DNA of 64,000 bases from positions 1 through 64,000 of the forward strand of contig JAEUKE010000175.1 of assembly GCA_016794345.1 (NCBI GenBank), in the 5' to 3' direction. This stretch comes from Myxococcales bacterium (GTDB taxonomy: Bacteria; Myxococcota_A; Polyangia; Polyangiales; Polyangiaceae). This document shows, piece after piece, positions 56,451 through 63,916 of this stretch. The notes beneath the pieces are model-generated. The model worked only from the letters and a program-made list of their open reading frames with translations. It made no database searches and was not told the origin of the DNA. A program made the position numbers and the translations under genes. Position 1 is the first letter of the stretch, and each line of letters starts with the position of its first letter.

Positions 56451-57410
56451 ATGGTCCACCACGCTCCTCTCGTGAGCTCACCCCCCCGGCCCCCCTCGAC
56501 GAGGTCGAGGGGGGAAAGGCGTGTCGCAAGCCGGCCGGGGTTCGTCCTCGCGTTCGCAGTCGTCCTCTTCGCGGCGCGCGACACGGAGGCGGGGCGACCG
56601 CGCGCACGCGCCAGGGCCTCGGACGCGGTGGCGGTCCTCCGCCCGGCCGCCGCAGGGCGTGTGCTCATCCGGCGGAGCGTCTTCACGATGGGCTCGGATC
56701 AGGAGGACATCGCGCTCGCGCTCGCGCTCTGTCGCAGCGAGCCCATGGGCGAGGAGTGCCAGGAAGAGTGGTTCGCGGACGAGTACGCGCCGCACTCGGT
56801 CGAGCTCTCGGACTACTGGATCGACCGGACCGAGGTGACGATGGGCGACTACCTCCGCTGCGTCGAGGTCGGGCCGTGCGCGGCGCCGCCGCTCGCAGCG
56901 GGAGGGCGACGCTTCCTGCAGCCCGATCTCCCGGCAACGATGGTGACGTGGGGCGACGCCCAGACGTTCTGCGCGTTCCGCGGCGGTCGCCTCCCGACCG
57001 AGGCGGAGTGGGAGCGCGCGGCGCGCGGCACGAAGGGCCGGCGCTATCCGTGGGGCAACGTCTTCGATCCCTACCTCGCGAACGGCGGTCGCTTCGGCAT
57101 CCAGGTGTTCGAGGACAAAGACGGCTTCCTCGAGCTCGCGCCGGTGGGGAGCTTCGTCGAGGGCGGGACGCCCGACAGGATCGTCGATCTCGTCGGCAAC
57201 GCCGAGGAGTGGGTGGCCGACTGGTGGGCGCCGGAGTACCCGATGACGAGCGAGACGAACCCGAAGGGGCCCACGGTCGGCGACGAGAAGATCGTCCGCG
57301 GCGGGAGCTACCTCCAGGGCAAACACTCGCTCCGGGCCGCGGAGCGCAACAAGGACGTGCCGAGCGCGCGCAGACCCTGGAGAGGTTTTCGCTGTGCGTA
57401 TGATCCGTGA
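56451..57410 (+). CDS. SUMF1/formylglycine-generating-enzyme-fold exported protein
   Basis: 319 aa as read from ATG 56451. Domain from about residue 78: FTMGSDQEDI, ELSDYWIDRTEVTMGDYLRC, PATMVTWGDAQTFCAFRGG, RLPTEAEWERAARG, RRYPWGN, DLVGNAEEWVADWW, VRGGSYLQG, RPWRGFRCAYD. These are full SUMF1-family signatures. A hydrophobic stretch (FVLAFAVVLFAA, about 31-42) is probably the signal core. The first 25 codons run through a REP-like hairpin, so the true start is uncertain (GTG 56472 is possible). It may modify an exported protein or bind a ligand. Confidence 0.75.
   Translation: MVHHAPLVSSPPRPPSTRSRGERRVASRPGFVLAFAVVLFAARDTEAGRPRARARASDAVAVLRPAAAGRVLIRRSVFTMGSDQEDIALALALCRSEPMGEECQEEWFADEYAPHSVELSDYWIDRTEVTMGDYLRCVEVGPCAAPPLAAGGRRFLQPDLPATMVTWGDAQTFCAFRGGRLPTEAEWERAARGTKGRRYPWGNVFDPYLANGGRFGIQVFEDKDGFLELAPVGSFVEGGTPDRIVDLVGNAEEWVADWWAPEYPMTSETNPKGPTVGDEKIVRGGSYLQGKHSLRAAERNKDVPSARRPWRGFRCAYDP
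56478..56514. repeat. REP-like G/C hairpin (copy 4) after pdhC
   Basis: CTCACCCCCCCGG precedes the stem CCCCCCTCGAC (56490-56500), loop GAG, GTCGAGGGGGG (56504-56514), then AAAGG. It is placed 54 bp after the pdhC stop, where a terminator is expected, yet it falls inside the open frame of the following SUMF1-type gene. Confidence 0.7.
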
Positions 57411-57431
57411 CGGTTGCTGAAACTCCGTGCT

Positions 57432-57448
57432 GGCTCCAGACTGGAGCC
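57432..57448 (+). promoter_or_regulatory. Hairpin enclosing the Shine-Dalgarno of the metallophosphoesterase
   Basis: GGCTCCAG-A-CTGGAGCC, a perfect inverted repeat, ends two bases before ATG 57451. GGAG at 57443-57446 is the only ribosome site for this start and lies in the 3' arm, so it would be paired in the folded RNA. Confidence 0.55.
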
Positions 57449-57450
57449 GG

Positions 57451-58377
57451 ATGCGAATCGCTCACCTCTCCGACCTGCATCTGCTCGATCTCGAGGGCGC
57501 CGTCCCCACCCGGCTCTTGAACAAGCGGCTGACCGGCTACGCGAACCTCAAGCTCCGGCGCGGGCACCGTCACAAGCCGCAGCCGGTCGTGGCCGCTGCA
57601 CGAGCCATGCGTGATCTCGGGGTCGACCACGTCGTCATCACCGGAGACGTGTCGAACCTGGCGCTCGAGCGCGAGTTCGATCGGGTACGTGAGCTGCTCG
57701 AAGGGGAGCTCGGCCTCTCGCCCGACCGGGTGAGCCTGGTGCCCGGCAACCACGACGTCTACACGTCGGGCTCGGTCCGAGCGCGCCGCTTCGCCCGATG
57801 GTTCGAGGCCTACATGAAGTGCGATCTCCCTGAGATTTCAGGCGATCACGGCTACCCCTTCGTGCATCTCCGCGGCCCCGTCGCGTTCGTGGGGCTCTCC
57901 ACCGCGGTCGCTCGGCCGCCGTTCGTCGCCTCCGGCCAGCTCGGTCGCGAGCAGCTGGCGCGGCTCGAGCGCGTGGTCGACCACCCGGAGGTCCGGAAGC
58001 GGACCGTCGTCGTCCTGCAGCACCACCCCATCCACAACCCGGCGTCCTGGCCGAAGACGCTCGTGGAAGGTCTGCTCGACGCGCGGCAGGAGGCGAAGAT
58101 CCTCTCTCGGCTCGCGCGCGGCCTCGTCCTGCACGGCCACCTGCACCGCCGCATGAACCGAGCGCTCCCGACGGCGGAGGGCGTCATGCACGCCGTCGGC
58201 GCGACGAGCGCGTCGATGTTGCACGAAGACGAGCACCGGATGGCCGGCTTCAACCTGTACGAGATCGACGACGCAGCCGGCGGCGTGAGCCGCATCGAGG
58301 CGCGGCGCTACCACCCCGAGTCGGGCGGCTTCGTGGAGACCCCCGTCCCCGTGATCCACGGCGCGAAGAGCCACTGA
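57451..58377 (+). CDS. Calcineurin-like metallophosphoesterase
   Basis: 308 aa. Dinuclear metal motifs are present in order: RIAHLSDLHL, VITGDVSNLAL, LVPGNHDVY, LQHHPIH and LVLHGHLHRRM. The domain family hydrolyses nucleotide, lipid or nucleic-acid phosphoesters; UDP-diacylglucosamine hydrolase-type or cyclic-nucleotide-type roles cannot be separated here. A frame extension to 57427 exists, but ATG 57451 has the better ribosome site. Confidence 0.93.
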   Translation: MRIAHLSDLHLLDLEGAVPTRLLNKRLTGYANLKLRRGHRHKPQPVVAAARAMRDLGVDHVVITGDVSNLALEREFDRVRELLEGELGLSPDRVSLVPGNHDVYTSGSVRARRFARWFEAYMKCDLPEISGDHGYPFVHLRGPVAFVGLSTAVARPPFVASGQLGREQLARLERVVDHPEVRKRTVVVLQHHPIHNPASWPKTLVEGLLDARQEAKILSRLARGLVLHGHLHRRMNRALPTAEGVMHAVGATSASMLHEDEHRMAGFNLYEIDDAAGGVSRIEARRYHPESGGFVETPVPVIHGAKSH

Positions 58378-58421
58378 CGCGCGAGACTTCGTCTCACGCG
58401 ACCTCGTCGCACAAACGAAAA

Positions 58422-58449
58422 CGCGCGAGGCGGTTGCCTCGCGCGGCTT
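58422..58449. terminator. Bidirectional intrinsic terminator between metallophosphoesterase and cold-shock gene
   Basis: A perfect 10-bp stem CGCGCGAGGC/GCCTCGCGCG with loop GGTT is followed on the + strand by GCTTTCC and preceded by CGAAAA, which gives TTTTCG on the minus strand. It serves two converging genes. Confidence 0.8.
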
Positions 58450-58467
58450 TCCGTCCGGAGACGGACG

Positions 58468-58498
58468 CGCCCCCCTCGTTCGGGGGGGCCGGGAGCTC
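58468..58498 (-). repeat. REP-like G/C hairpin (copy 6, diverged)
   Basis: On the minus strand GAGCTCCCGGCCCCCCC, GAACGA loop, GGGGGGCG. It shares the GGCCCCC core and the position after a gene's stop, but its left flank differs from the others. It directly follows the cold-shock gene's stop. Confidence 0.45.
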
Positions 58499-58501
58499 AT
58501 C

Positions 58502-58717
58502 TCAGTTCGCGGCCTGCTGCTGCCGCGTCACGTTGATGGCCTGAAGGCCTTTGGGCCCCTCTTTGATATCGAACTCGACGACCTCGTCCTCGAAGAGGCG
58601 GCGTCGACCCTCCCCGTTGATCTGAGAGTAGTGAACGAAAACGTCAGGGCCGCTCTCCTGCTTGATGAAGCCCCAACCTTTTTCGTCGTTGAACCACTTG
58701 ACCTTGCCAACTGCCAT
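58502..58717 (-). CDS. Cold-shock protein (CspA family)
   Basis: 71 aa; ATG with an excellent GGAGGAG five nt upstream. GKVKWFNDEKGWGFIKQE contains RNP1 and DVFVHYSQI contains RNP2. A single OB-fold that binds single-stranded RNA/DNA as a chaperone. The Gln-rich end (RQQQAAN) is slightly longer than in E. coli CspA. The paralogue cannot be fixed. Confidence 0.95.
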   Translation of the reverse strand: MAVGKVKWFNDEKGWGFIKQESGPDVFVHYSQINGEGRRRLFEDEVVEFDIKEGPKGLQAINVTRQQQAAN

Positions 58718-59034
58718 GAGCTCCTCCACTTCCAATTTCGTCGAGAGGAGAGCCCAACTTCGAGCTCTACCCAGCCAGCCCTTCCTCCCCGCTTGATGCG
58801 CCGACCCTCGGCTTTGGGGGGGACCCATGCCTTTGGCGGCCTTTGGACACGTGCCGAGCTGCTCACGTGACGTCCGGGCCACCCGCACACCGGAGGACCG
58901 GCGTGCTGCCCTCGACGAGCGGGCGGAACGTAGACGGCCGGCCGGCCGGAGGTCAAGCCTCGCATTTTCGTTTCCCCGGTTCCTGTTCCGGGTCGCGGAA
59001 ATGAGGTTAGTATCGCCCGGCGAGCGGCCAGGAA
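58718..59034. other. Gene-free 317-bp divergent region
   Basis: This separates the cold-shock gene (leftward) from the FHA/secretion-ATPase-like gene (rightward). It must contain both promoters and, given the family, probably a long cold-shock 5' leader. I see no convincing -35/-10 pair; TAGTAT at about 59009-59014 is a possible -10 for the rightward gene. No small gene is evident. Confidence 0.5.
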
Positions 59035-61560
59035 ATGTTCTCCATCATCATCAGCGAGAAGGGGGGCGCGGAGCGCCGCGAGAGCTTCGACAAAACCGAG
59101 ATCAACGTGGGCCGCGTGCAGGGCAACGATCTCATGCTGCCGAAGGGCAACGTGTCGAAGCGCCACGCGCGCCTGCTCTTCCGTGACGGTCGCTTCATCG
59201 TCACGGATCTGAAGAGCACGAACGGCACCTACGTGAACGGTCGCAAGATCGCGCAAGCGACGATCGTTCGCGAGGGTGACAAGATCTACATCGGCGACTT
59301 CGTTCTCCGGATCGAGCTGTCGCAGGAGCAGCAAGCCGCAGCCGGCGCTGCGCCTCCCTCGCCCCCGTCGATGGAAGAATCGGGCGACGGCGAGGCCGCG
59401 AACGCCGATCGTGGCGGGGCGCGCATCGCGCCGCCTCCGCTCCCCGGCGCGCCGACAGCGGGCCCGCCGCCCATGCCGGGCCCGTCCGCCGGTGGCTCGG
59501 GCGCGATGCCGATGCCGATGCCGCCTGCGGTGCCTTCGGGCGGGATGGGTATGCCCGCTCCCGCGCGCGAGACCGCGCTCGGCCCCGGGCCCACGGCGCC
59601 GCCGCTTGGTGGCGCCCCGATGGCGCCAGGTCCGATGCAGGGCCCCGTGCCCGCGCCGCAGCCTCCGGCTCCGATCACACCGCAGCCGGTTCCGCCCACG
59701 GCGCCGCCGCCGATGGCCCCGCCGATGGCCCCGCCGCAGGCTCCGGCGATGGTGGCTCCGGCGATGGTGCCGCAACAGATGGCTCCGCAACCTCCGCCGA
59801 TGATGCCGCAGGCGCAGGCGATCGCCCCGCCGCCGATGGCCCCGCCGCAAGCTCCGGCGATGGTGGCTCCGGCGATGGTCGCTCCGGCGATGGTGCCGCA
59901 ACAGATGGCCGGGATGGGCTCGCCCGCAGGGATGGCGCCAGCGGTGCCGCAGCCCCCGCCCATCACCACGCCACCTCCGGCGCCGCCGCCCGTGGCCCCC
60001 TCGCCGCCGGCGATGGTCACGCCTCTGCCTTCGAACGGGCCCGGCGACGGGGCCGTCATGCCATCGGCGAACGCGCCGATGGCGCCCCCCGCGATGGTCC
60101 CCTCGGGGCCAGGGGCGGCGCGGCCCGAGATGGCCAAGATCAGCGCGCCGCCTCCCCCGACCTCTGCGCCTTCGTCGTCGAACCCCGCGCAGCAGTCACC
60201 GGTGCCCGCGTCGTCGTCCCTCGCCGCTTCCGGGCAAGCGCCGCGCTCGAGCGTCCGCAACGCGGCGGCGAGCGAAGGCGTCGTCGACGCCTCACAAGCG
60301 GCCGCGCACCGCGCCGCGCTCGCGAAGCTCGTCGAACGCCTCGCCTCGGCGATCGATCTCACCCCCCTGTCGGGCGGCGACGTGCCGAGCGGGATCCAGG
60401 CTTCGATCGATCGTGCGCTCGCGGAGGCCGCCGCGTCGATGCGGACGGCGGGCGAGCTGCCCGCGGGCCTCGACCCCGAGGTCCTCGTCGGCGAGGCGCG
60501 CCGCGAGCTGCTCGATCTCGGCCCCATCGGGCCGCTGCTCGAGGACGAATACGTGGAGGAGGTGCAGGTCATCCGCCATGACCACGTCGTCGCGATGCAC
60601 GGCAAGAAGCAGGTCGCGACCGAAATCGCCTTCACCTCGGAGGACGCGGTCGCGCGTGTGCTGCGCCGGCTCTGCCAGCGCGCGGGCACCCCCCTCGGGC
60701 ACGGCGAGGCCTTCGTCGATCGACGGCTCCAGCACGGCGCCCGGCTCTTCGGTGTCGTGCCCCCGGCTTCGGGCGACTCTCACATGCTCGTCATCCGCAA
60801 GCCTCACCGCGCCCTCTCGTCGCTCGACGACATGGTGCGGGCGGGCACGCTCTCCCGCGCGATGGCGACGCTCCTCGCGCAGGCCGTGCAGGGCCGGGCC
60901 AACGTGCTCGTCACCGGCGCGGTCGGCAACGGCGCCTCCTCGCTGGTGGGCGCGCTCGCCGGCGCCGGCAACATCGAAGATCGCGTGGTCGTCCTGCAGG
61001 AGGACGACGAGCTCATCTTCAACCAGCCGCACACGGTGAGCATGCTCATCGGCGACACGAGCGAAGAAGGCGCCCGCGCCGTCCGCGCGGCCATCCGCGT
61101 CAGGCCCGACCGCCTCGTCGTCGGCGCGTTCGCCGGTCACGTCGTGGCGGAGGTGGTGGACGCGATCGGCGACGGGGTGGACGGCGTGCTCGCCGCCGCC
61201 CGCGCGCCGACCTTGCGTCACCTCGCCTCCCGCCTGCCGGCCGATCTCGCCGCGACACGCGCCGGGCTCGCGCTCGACACGGCACGCGAGTGGCTCGCCT
61301 CCTCCTTCGACCTCGTCCTCGAGGTGGCCCGCCTACGCGACGGCCGGCACCGGGTCATGCGCCTCGCCGAGTTCACCCTCGACCAGCAGAGCCCCCTCGG
61401 CTTGCGGGACGTCTTCTCCTTCACGGTCGAGCGAACGGCGGCAGGCGGCGCGGTGGAGGGCAGCTTCCACGCGACCGGCGTGGTCCCCCGTCTCGCGGAG
61501 GACCTGGTTGCCCGGGGCGTCGCGATCGACCTCTCGATCTTCAAGCGCCAAGCCCGGTAA
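59035..61560 (+). CDS. FHA protein with Pro/Met-rich linker and degenerate CpaF/type II secretion ATPase domain
   Basis: 841 aa. FHA domain (about 1-95: INVGRVQGNDLML, VSKRHARLLF, KSTNGTYVNG). A disordered Pro/Met/Ala linker (about 100-400) follows. The C-terminal domain (about 420-841) looks like a CpaF/T2SSE secretion ATPase: ASIDRALAEAAASMRTAGEL, LDLGPIGPLLEDEYVEEV, RRLQHGARLFGVVPP, VIRKPHRALSSL, VLQEDDELIF. Key catalytic positions are lost. Walker A is GAVGNGASS (628-636), with Ala634 where the Lys should be. The VGE of Walker B is VGAF (Ala698). The usual TxHA loop is AARA. It probably cannot hydrolyse ATP and may serve as a phospho-regulated adaptor. Confidence 0.85.
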   Translation: MFSIIISEKGGAERRESFDKTEINVGRVQGNDLMLPKGNVSKRHARLLFRDGRFIVTDLKSTNGTYVNGRKIAQATIVREGDKIYIGDFVLRIELSQEQQAAAGAAPPSPPSMEESGDGEAANADRGGARIAPPPLPGAPTAGPPPMPGPSAGGSGAMPMPMPPAVPSGGMGMPAPARETALGPGPTAPPLGGAPMAPGPMQGPVPAPQPPAPITPQPVPPTAPPPMAPPMAPPQAPAMVAPAMVPQQMAPQPPPMMPQAQAIAPPPMAPPQAPAMVAPAMVAPAMVPQQMAGMGSPAGMAPAVPQPPPITTPPPAPPPVAPSPPAMVTPLPSNGPGDGAVMPSANAPMAPPAMVPSGPGAARPEMAKISAPPPPTSAPSSSNPAQQSPVPASSSLAASGQAPRSSVRNAAASEGVVDASQAAAHRAALAKLVERLASAIDLTPLSGGDVPSGIQASIDRALAEAAASMRTAGELPAGLDPEVLVGEARRELLDLGPIGPLLEDEYVEEVQVIRHDHVVAMHGKKQVATEIAFTSEDAVARVLRRLCQRAGTPLGHGEAFVDRRLQHGARLFGVVPPASGDSHMLVIRKPHRALSSLDDMVRAGTLSRAMATLLAQAVQGRANVLVTGAVGNGASSLVGALAGAGNIEDRVVVLQEDDELIFNQPHTVSMLIGDTSEEGARAVRAAIRVRPDRLVVGAFAGHVVAEVVDAIGDGVDGVLAAARAPTLRHLASRLPADLAATRAGLALDTAREWLASSFDLVLEVARLRDGRHRVMRLAEFTLDQQSPLGLRDVFSFTVERTAAGGAVEGSFHATGVVPRLAEDLVARGVAIDLSIFKRQAR
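59722..59908 (+). repeat. Imperfect duplicated block coding Pro/Met/Ala linker
   Basis: A block of about 61 bp (59722-59782) encoding APPQAPAMVAPAMVPQQM recurs near 59833-59908 with an extra AMVAP unit. GGCGATGGTGGCTCC and GATGGTGCCGCAACAGATGG are shared word for word. It shows recent in-frame expansion of the linker. Confidence 0.75.
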
Positions 61561-61601
61561 AGAGCCGACCGACGGCTTGACGCTAGGGCACGTCGGCTTC
61601 A

Positions 61602-61634
61602 GCCTTCGAGTCGAGCGGTTTGCGGCTCGAAGGC
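61602..61634 (+). promoter_or_regulatory. Inverted repeat upstream of def
   Basis: GCCTTCGAG and CTCGAAGGC, nine bp each with a 15-base loop, lie 42 bp after the FHA-ATPase gene and 31 bp before the def start. There is no U-run. It could be an mRNA 3'-end structure or an operator. Confidence 0.4.
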
Positions 61635-61664
61635 CAGGGCCTCGCGAACCCCGGAAACACAGCC

Positions 61665-62171
61665 ATGGCGATTCGGACGATCCTCCACTACCCGGACCCG
61701 CGCCTTCGCGAGAAGGCCAAACCCGTCGAGGCGGTCACGCCCTCCATGCTCGAGCTGATCGAGGACATGGCCGAGACGATGTACGCCGCGCCTGGCGTCG
61801 GCCTCGCGGCCACCCAGATCGGCGAGCCCCACCGCATCTTCCTCATCGACATCGCCGGGGAGGACGAGCCGAGCGATCTGCGGGTCTTCGTCAATCCGGA
61901 GATCCTCGAGCGAATCGGCGATCAGACCTGGGAAGAAGGCTGCCTCTCCTTCCCGGGCGTGACCGAAGAAATCAAGCGAGCGAACAAGGTGAAGGTGCGC
62001 GCGCTCGATCGGGACGGAAAGCCCTTCGAGCTCGAGGCCGACGGCCTGCTCGCCGTGGCGATCCAGCACGAGAACGATCACCTCGACGGCGTGTTGATGA
62101 TCGACCACCTCGGCCTGCTCAAGAAGCGGATCGTCAACCGGAAGATGCAGAAGGACCGCGTCCGCGCCTAG
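61665..62171 (+). CDS. def: Peptide deformylase
   Basis: 168 aa from ATG 61665. The three family motifs are present: GVGLAATQIG, EGCLSFPG and QHENDHLDG (His and Glu metal/catalytic residues). It removes the N-formyl group from new proteins. The usual partner fmt is not next to it. A GGAA lies rather far upstream. Confidence 0.96.
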   Translation: MAIRTILHYPDPRLREKAKPVEAVTPSMLELIEDMAETMYAAPGVGLAATQIGEPHRIFLIDIAGEDEPSDLRVFVNPEILERIGDQTWEEGCLSFPGVTEEIKRANKVKVRALDRDGKPFELEADGLLAVAIQHENDHLDGVLMIDHLGLLKKRIVNRKMQKDRVRA

Positions 62172-62225
62172 CAATTCGCTGAGGAAGGCGGGGGCGTTGT
62201 GCTGGATGAGGGAGGTGCTGCTCTT

Positions 62226-62258
62226 TCACCCCCCGGCCCCCTCGCTTCGCGAGGGGGG
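62226..62258. repeat. REP-like G/C hairpin (copy 5) between def and ribD
   Basis: TCACCCCCCGGC precedes the stem CCCCCTCGC (62237-62245), loop TTC, GCGAGGGGG (62249-62257), then GAGTTCC. It lies between two converging genes, 55 bp after def. Confidence 0.7.
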
Positions 62259-62306
62259 AGTTCCCTCGGAGCAGGGCGCGGATGTTGGAGACGCTCGCCG
62301 GTCGCG

Positions 62307-63437
62307 TCACTCCTTGCCGGGGAACTGCACCGCGCCGTGCACGTACGCGTCGTCGCCAACGAGCTCCCAGGTGGGCCTCACGATGCGGGGCGCTTGGTCC
62401 GGCGTATCGGGCCCGGCCCAGTCAACCGCGCCGGGGCGGCCACGCGGCCCGAGCAGAACGGGCGCGACGAACGCGTGCAGGCGATGAACCAAACGCGACG
62501 CGAGCGCGCTGCCGGCGAGCTCGGCGCCGCCCTCGATGAGGAGCGACACGACGCCGGACTGGGCGAGGTAGCGGAGCGCGGACTCCATGTCCACGCGGCC
62601 CTCCGCCGTGGCGGAGACCCGCGCGATCTCGCAGCCGAGCGCGGCCAGCTCCGCCGCGCGGTCCTCCGAGGCCTCCGGCGTGGTGATCACCACGACCGGC
62701 GCGGCGTCCGTCGTCTGCACGAGCCGACAGTCCGCCGGGAGGCGAAGCGACGAGTCGAAGATGACCCGGCGAGGGTGGCGCCCCGCGAAGTCCGGGTCGC
62801 GGACGGTCAGCCTCGGATCGTCCGCGATGGCGGTGCCGATCCCGACGGCGACGGCGTCGCTCTGCGCGCGGAGCTCCTGGACCTTCGCCCGGGCCTCGGG
62901 GCCGGTCACCCAGCGCGACGCCCCCGTGCGCGTGGCGATGCGCCCGTCGAGCGAGAGCGCGAGCTTGATCGAGACGTGTGGCAAGCCGGTGGTGATGAAG
63001 GTCGACCAGGGCTCCAGGAACGCCGTGGTCGCGTCCCCGAGGACCCCCACGTCGACCTTCAGGCCGGCCGCCCGCAACCGCTCCGCCCCGCCGCCCTCCA
63101 CGTTCGGGTTCGGATCGAGGCACCCGATGACGACGCGACGAACGCCGGACTTGAGAATCTGGTCCACACAAGGGGGCGTCCGCCCGACGTGGTTGCACGG
63201 CTCCAGCGTGACGTAGAGCGTCCCGCCCTTGGCGGAGGCGCCCGCCGCGGTGAGGGCCACCTGCTCGGCGTGGGGCTCCCCTGCTCGCTCGTGGAAGCCG
63301 GACGCAATGACAGCACCGTCAGCGTCCGTCACCACGGCGCCCACGGGGGGGTTCGGGGAAGGCAGGGCGCGCGCGGCCGCTTGGAGCGCCGTGCGCATGT
63401 GACCTTCGTCGACCGCGGCGCGCTCTTCGTCCGTCAT
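62307..63437 (-). CDS. ribD: Bifunctional riboflavin biosynthesis protein RibD (deaminase/reductase)
   Basis: 376 aa. The N-terminal deaminase has HAEQVAL and PCNHVGRTPPC zinc motifs plus NPPVGAVV. The C-terminal reductase has KLALSLDGRIAT, VTGPEAR, IGTAIADDPRLTVRD, LLIEGGAELAGS and LGPRGRPGAVDW. It makes two early steps from the GTP-derived pyrimidine. ATG overlaps the nrdR stop by one base (TGATG). Other rib genes are outside the window. Confidence 0.95.
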   Translation of the reverse strand: MTDEERAAVDEGHMRTALQAAARALPSPNPPVGAVVTDADGAVIASGFHERAGEPHAEQVALTAAGASAKGGTLYVTLEPCNHVGRTPPCVDQILKSGVRRVVIGCLDPNPNVEGGGAERLRAAGLKVDVGVLGDATTAFLEPWSTFITTGLPHVSIKLALSLDGRIATRTGASRWVTGPEARAKVQELRAQSDAVAVGIGTAIADDPRLTVRDPDFAGRHPRRVIFDSSLRLPADCRLVQTTDAAPVVVITTPEASEDRAAELAALGCEIARVSATAEGRVDMESALRYLAQSGVVSLLIEGGAELAGSALASRLVHRLHAFVAPVLLGPRGRPGAVDWAGPDTPDQAPRIVRPTWELVGDDAYVHGAVQFPGKE

Positions 63438-63910
63438 CAGCGGCGCTCCTCGTCTTCCCCGTCTCGCTTCATTCGCCCGAGCTCCGCCGCGAACTCACCG
63501 ATGTCCCGGAAGGACCGGTACACGCTCGCGAAGCGCACGTACGCGATCTGATCGACCTCGAGCAGCCGGGCCATGACTTTGTCGCCCAGCGAGGCGCTCG
63601 TCACCTCGCGTGCGTCCGTGTCGACCATCTCGCGCTCGATGCCGTCCGCGATCGACTCGATGCGCTCCGCGCTGACAGGCCGCTTCGTGAGCGCGAGCTT
63701 GAGGCTCGCCACGATCTTCCCGCGATCGAACGGCTCCCGGCGGCCGTCCTTCTTGACGACGGTGGGCAGCGCGTATTCGACCCGCTCGTAGGTGGTGAAG
63801 CGGCGCTCACACGCCTCACACTCGCGCCGGCGGCGGGTGACGTCGCCGACGTTGGAGGTGCGCGAGTCGATCACCCGATCCTCGAGGTGGCCACAAAAAG
63901 GACACTTCAT
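63437..63910 (-). CDS. nrdR: Transcriptional repressor NrdR
   Basis: 157 aa. The zinc ribbon is CPFCGHLEDRVIDSR...RRRECEACERRFTTYE, followed by an ATP-cone (VVKKDGRREPFDRGKI, GDKVMARLLEVDQIAYVRFASVYR). It represses ribonucleotide reductase genes according to (d)ATP level. It is located between fabF and ribD, 6 bp after the former. Confidence 0.96.
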   Translation of the reverse strand: MKCPFCGHLEDRVIDSRTSNVGDVTRRRRECEACERRFTTYERVEYALPTVVKKDGRREPFDRGKIVASLKLALTKRPVSAERIESIADGIEREMVDTDAREVTSASLGDKVMARLLEVDQIAYVRFASVYRSFRDIGEFAAELGRMKRDGEDEERR

Positions 63911-63916
63911 GGAAGG

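Noticed and set aside
58422..58498. Small RNA gene between the metallophosphoesterase and cold-shock gene
   Set aside because: The two hairpins are explained by a bidirectional terminator and a REP-like unit; no promoter is visible.
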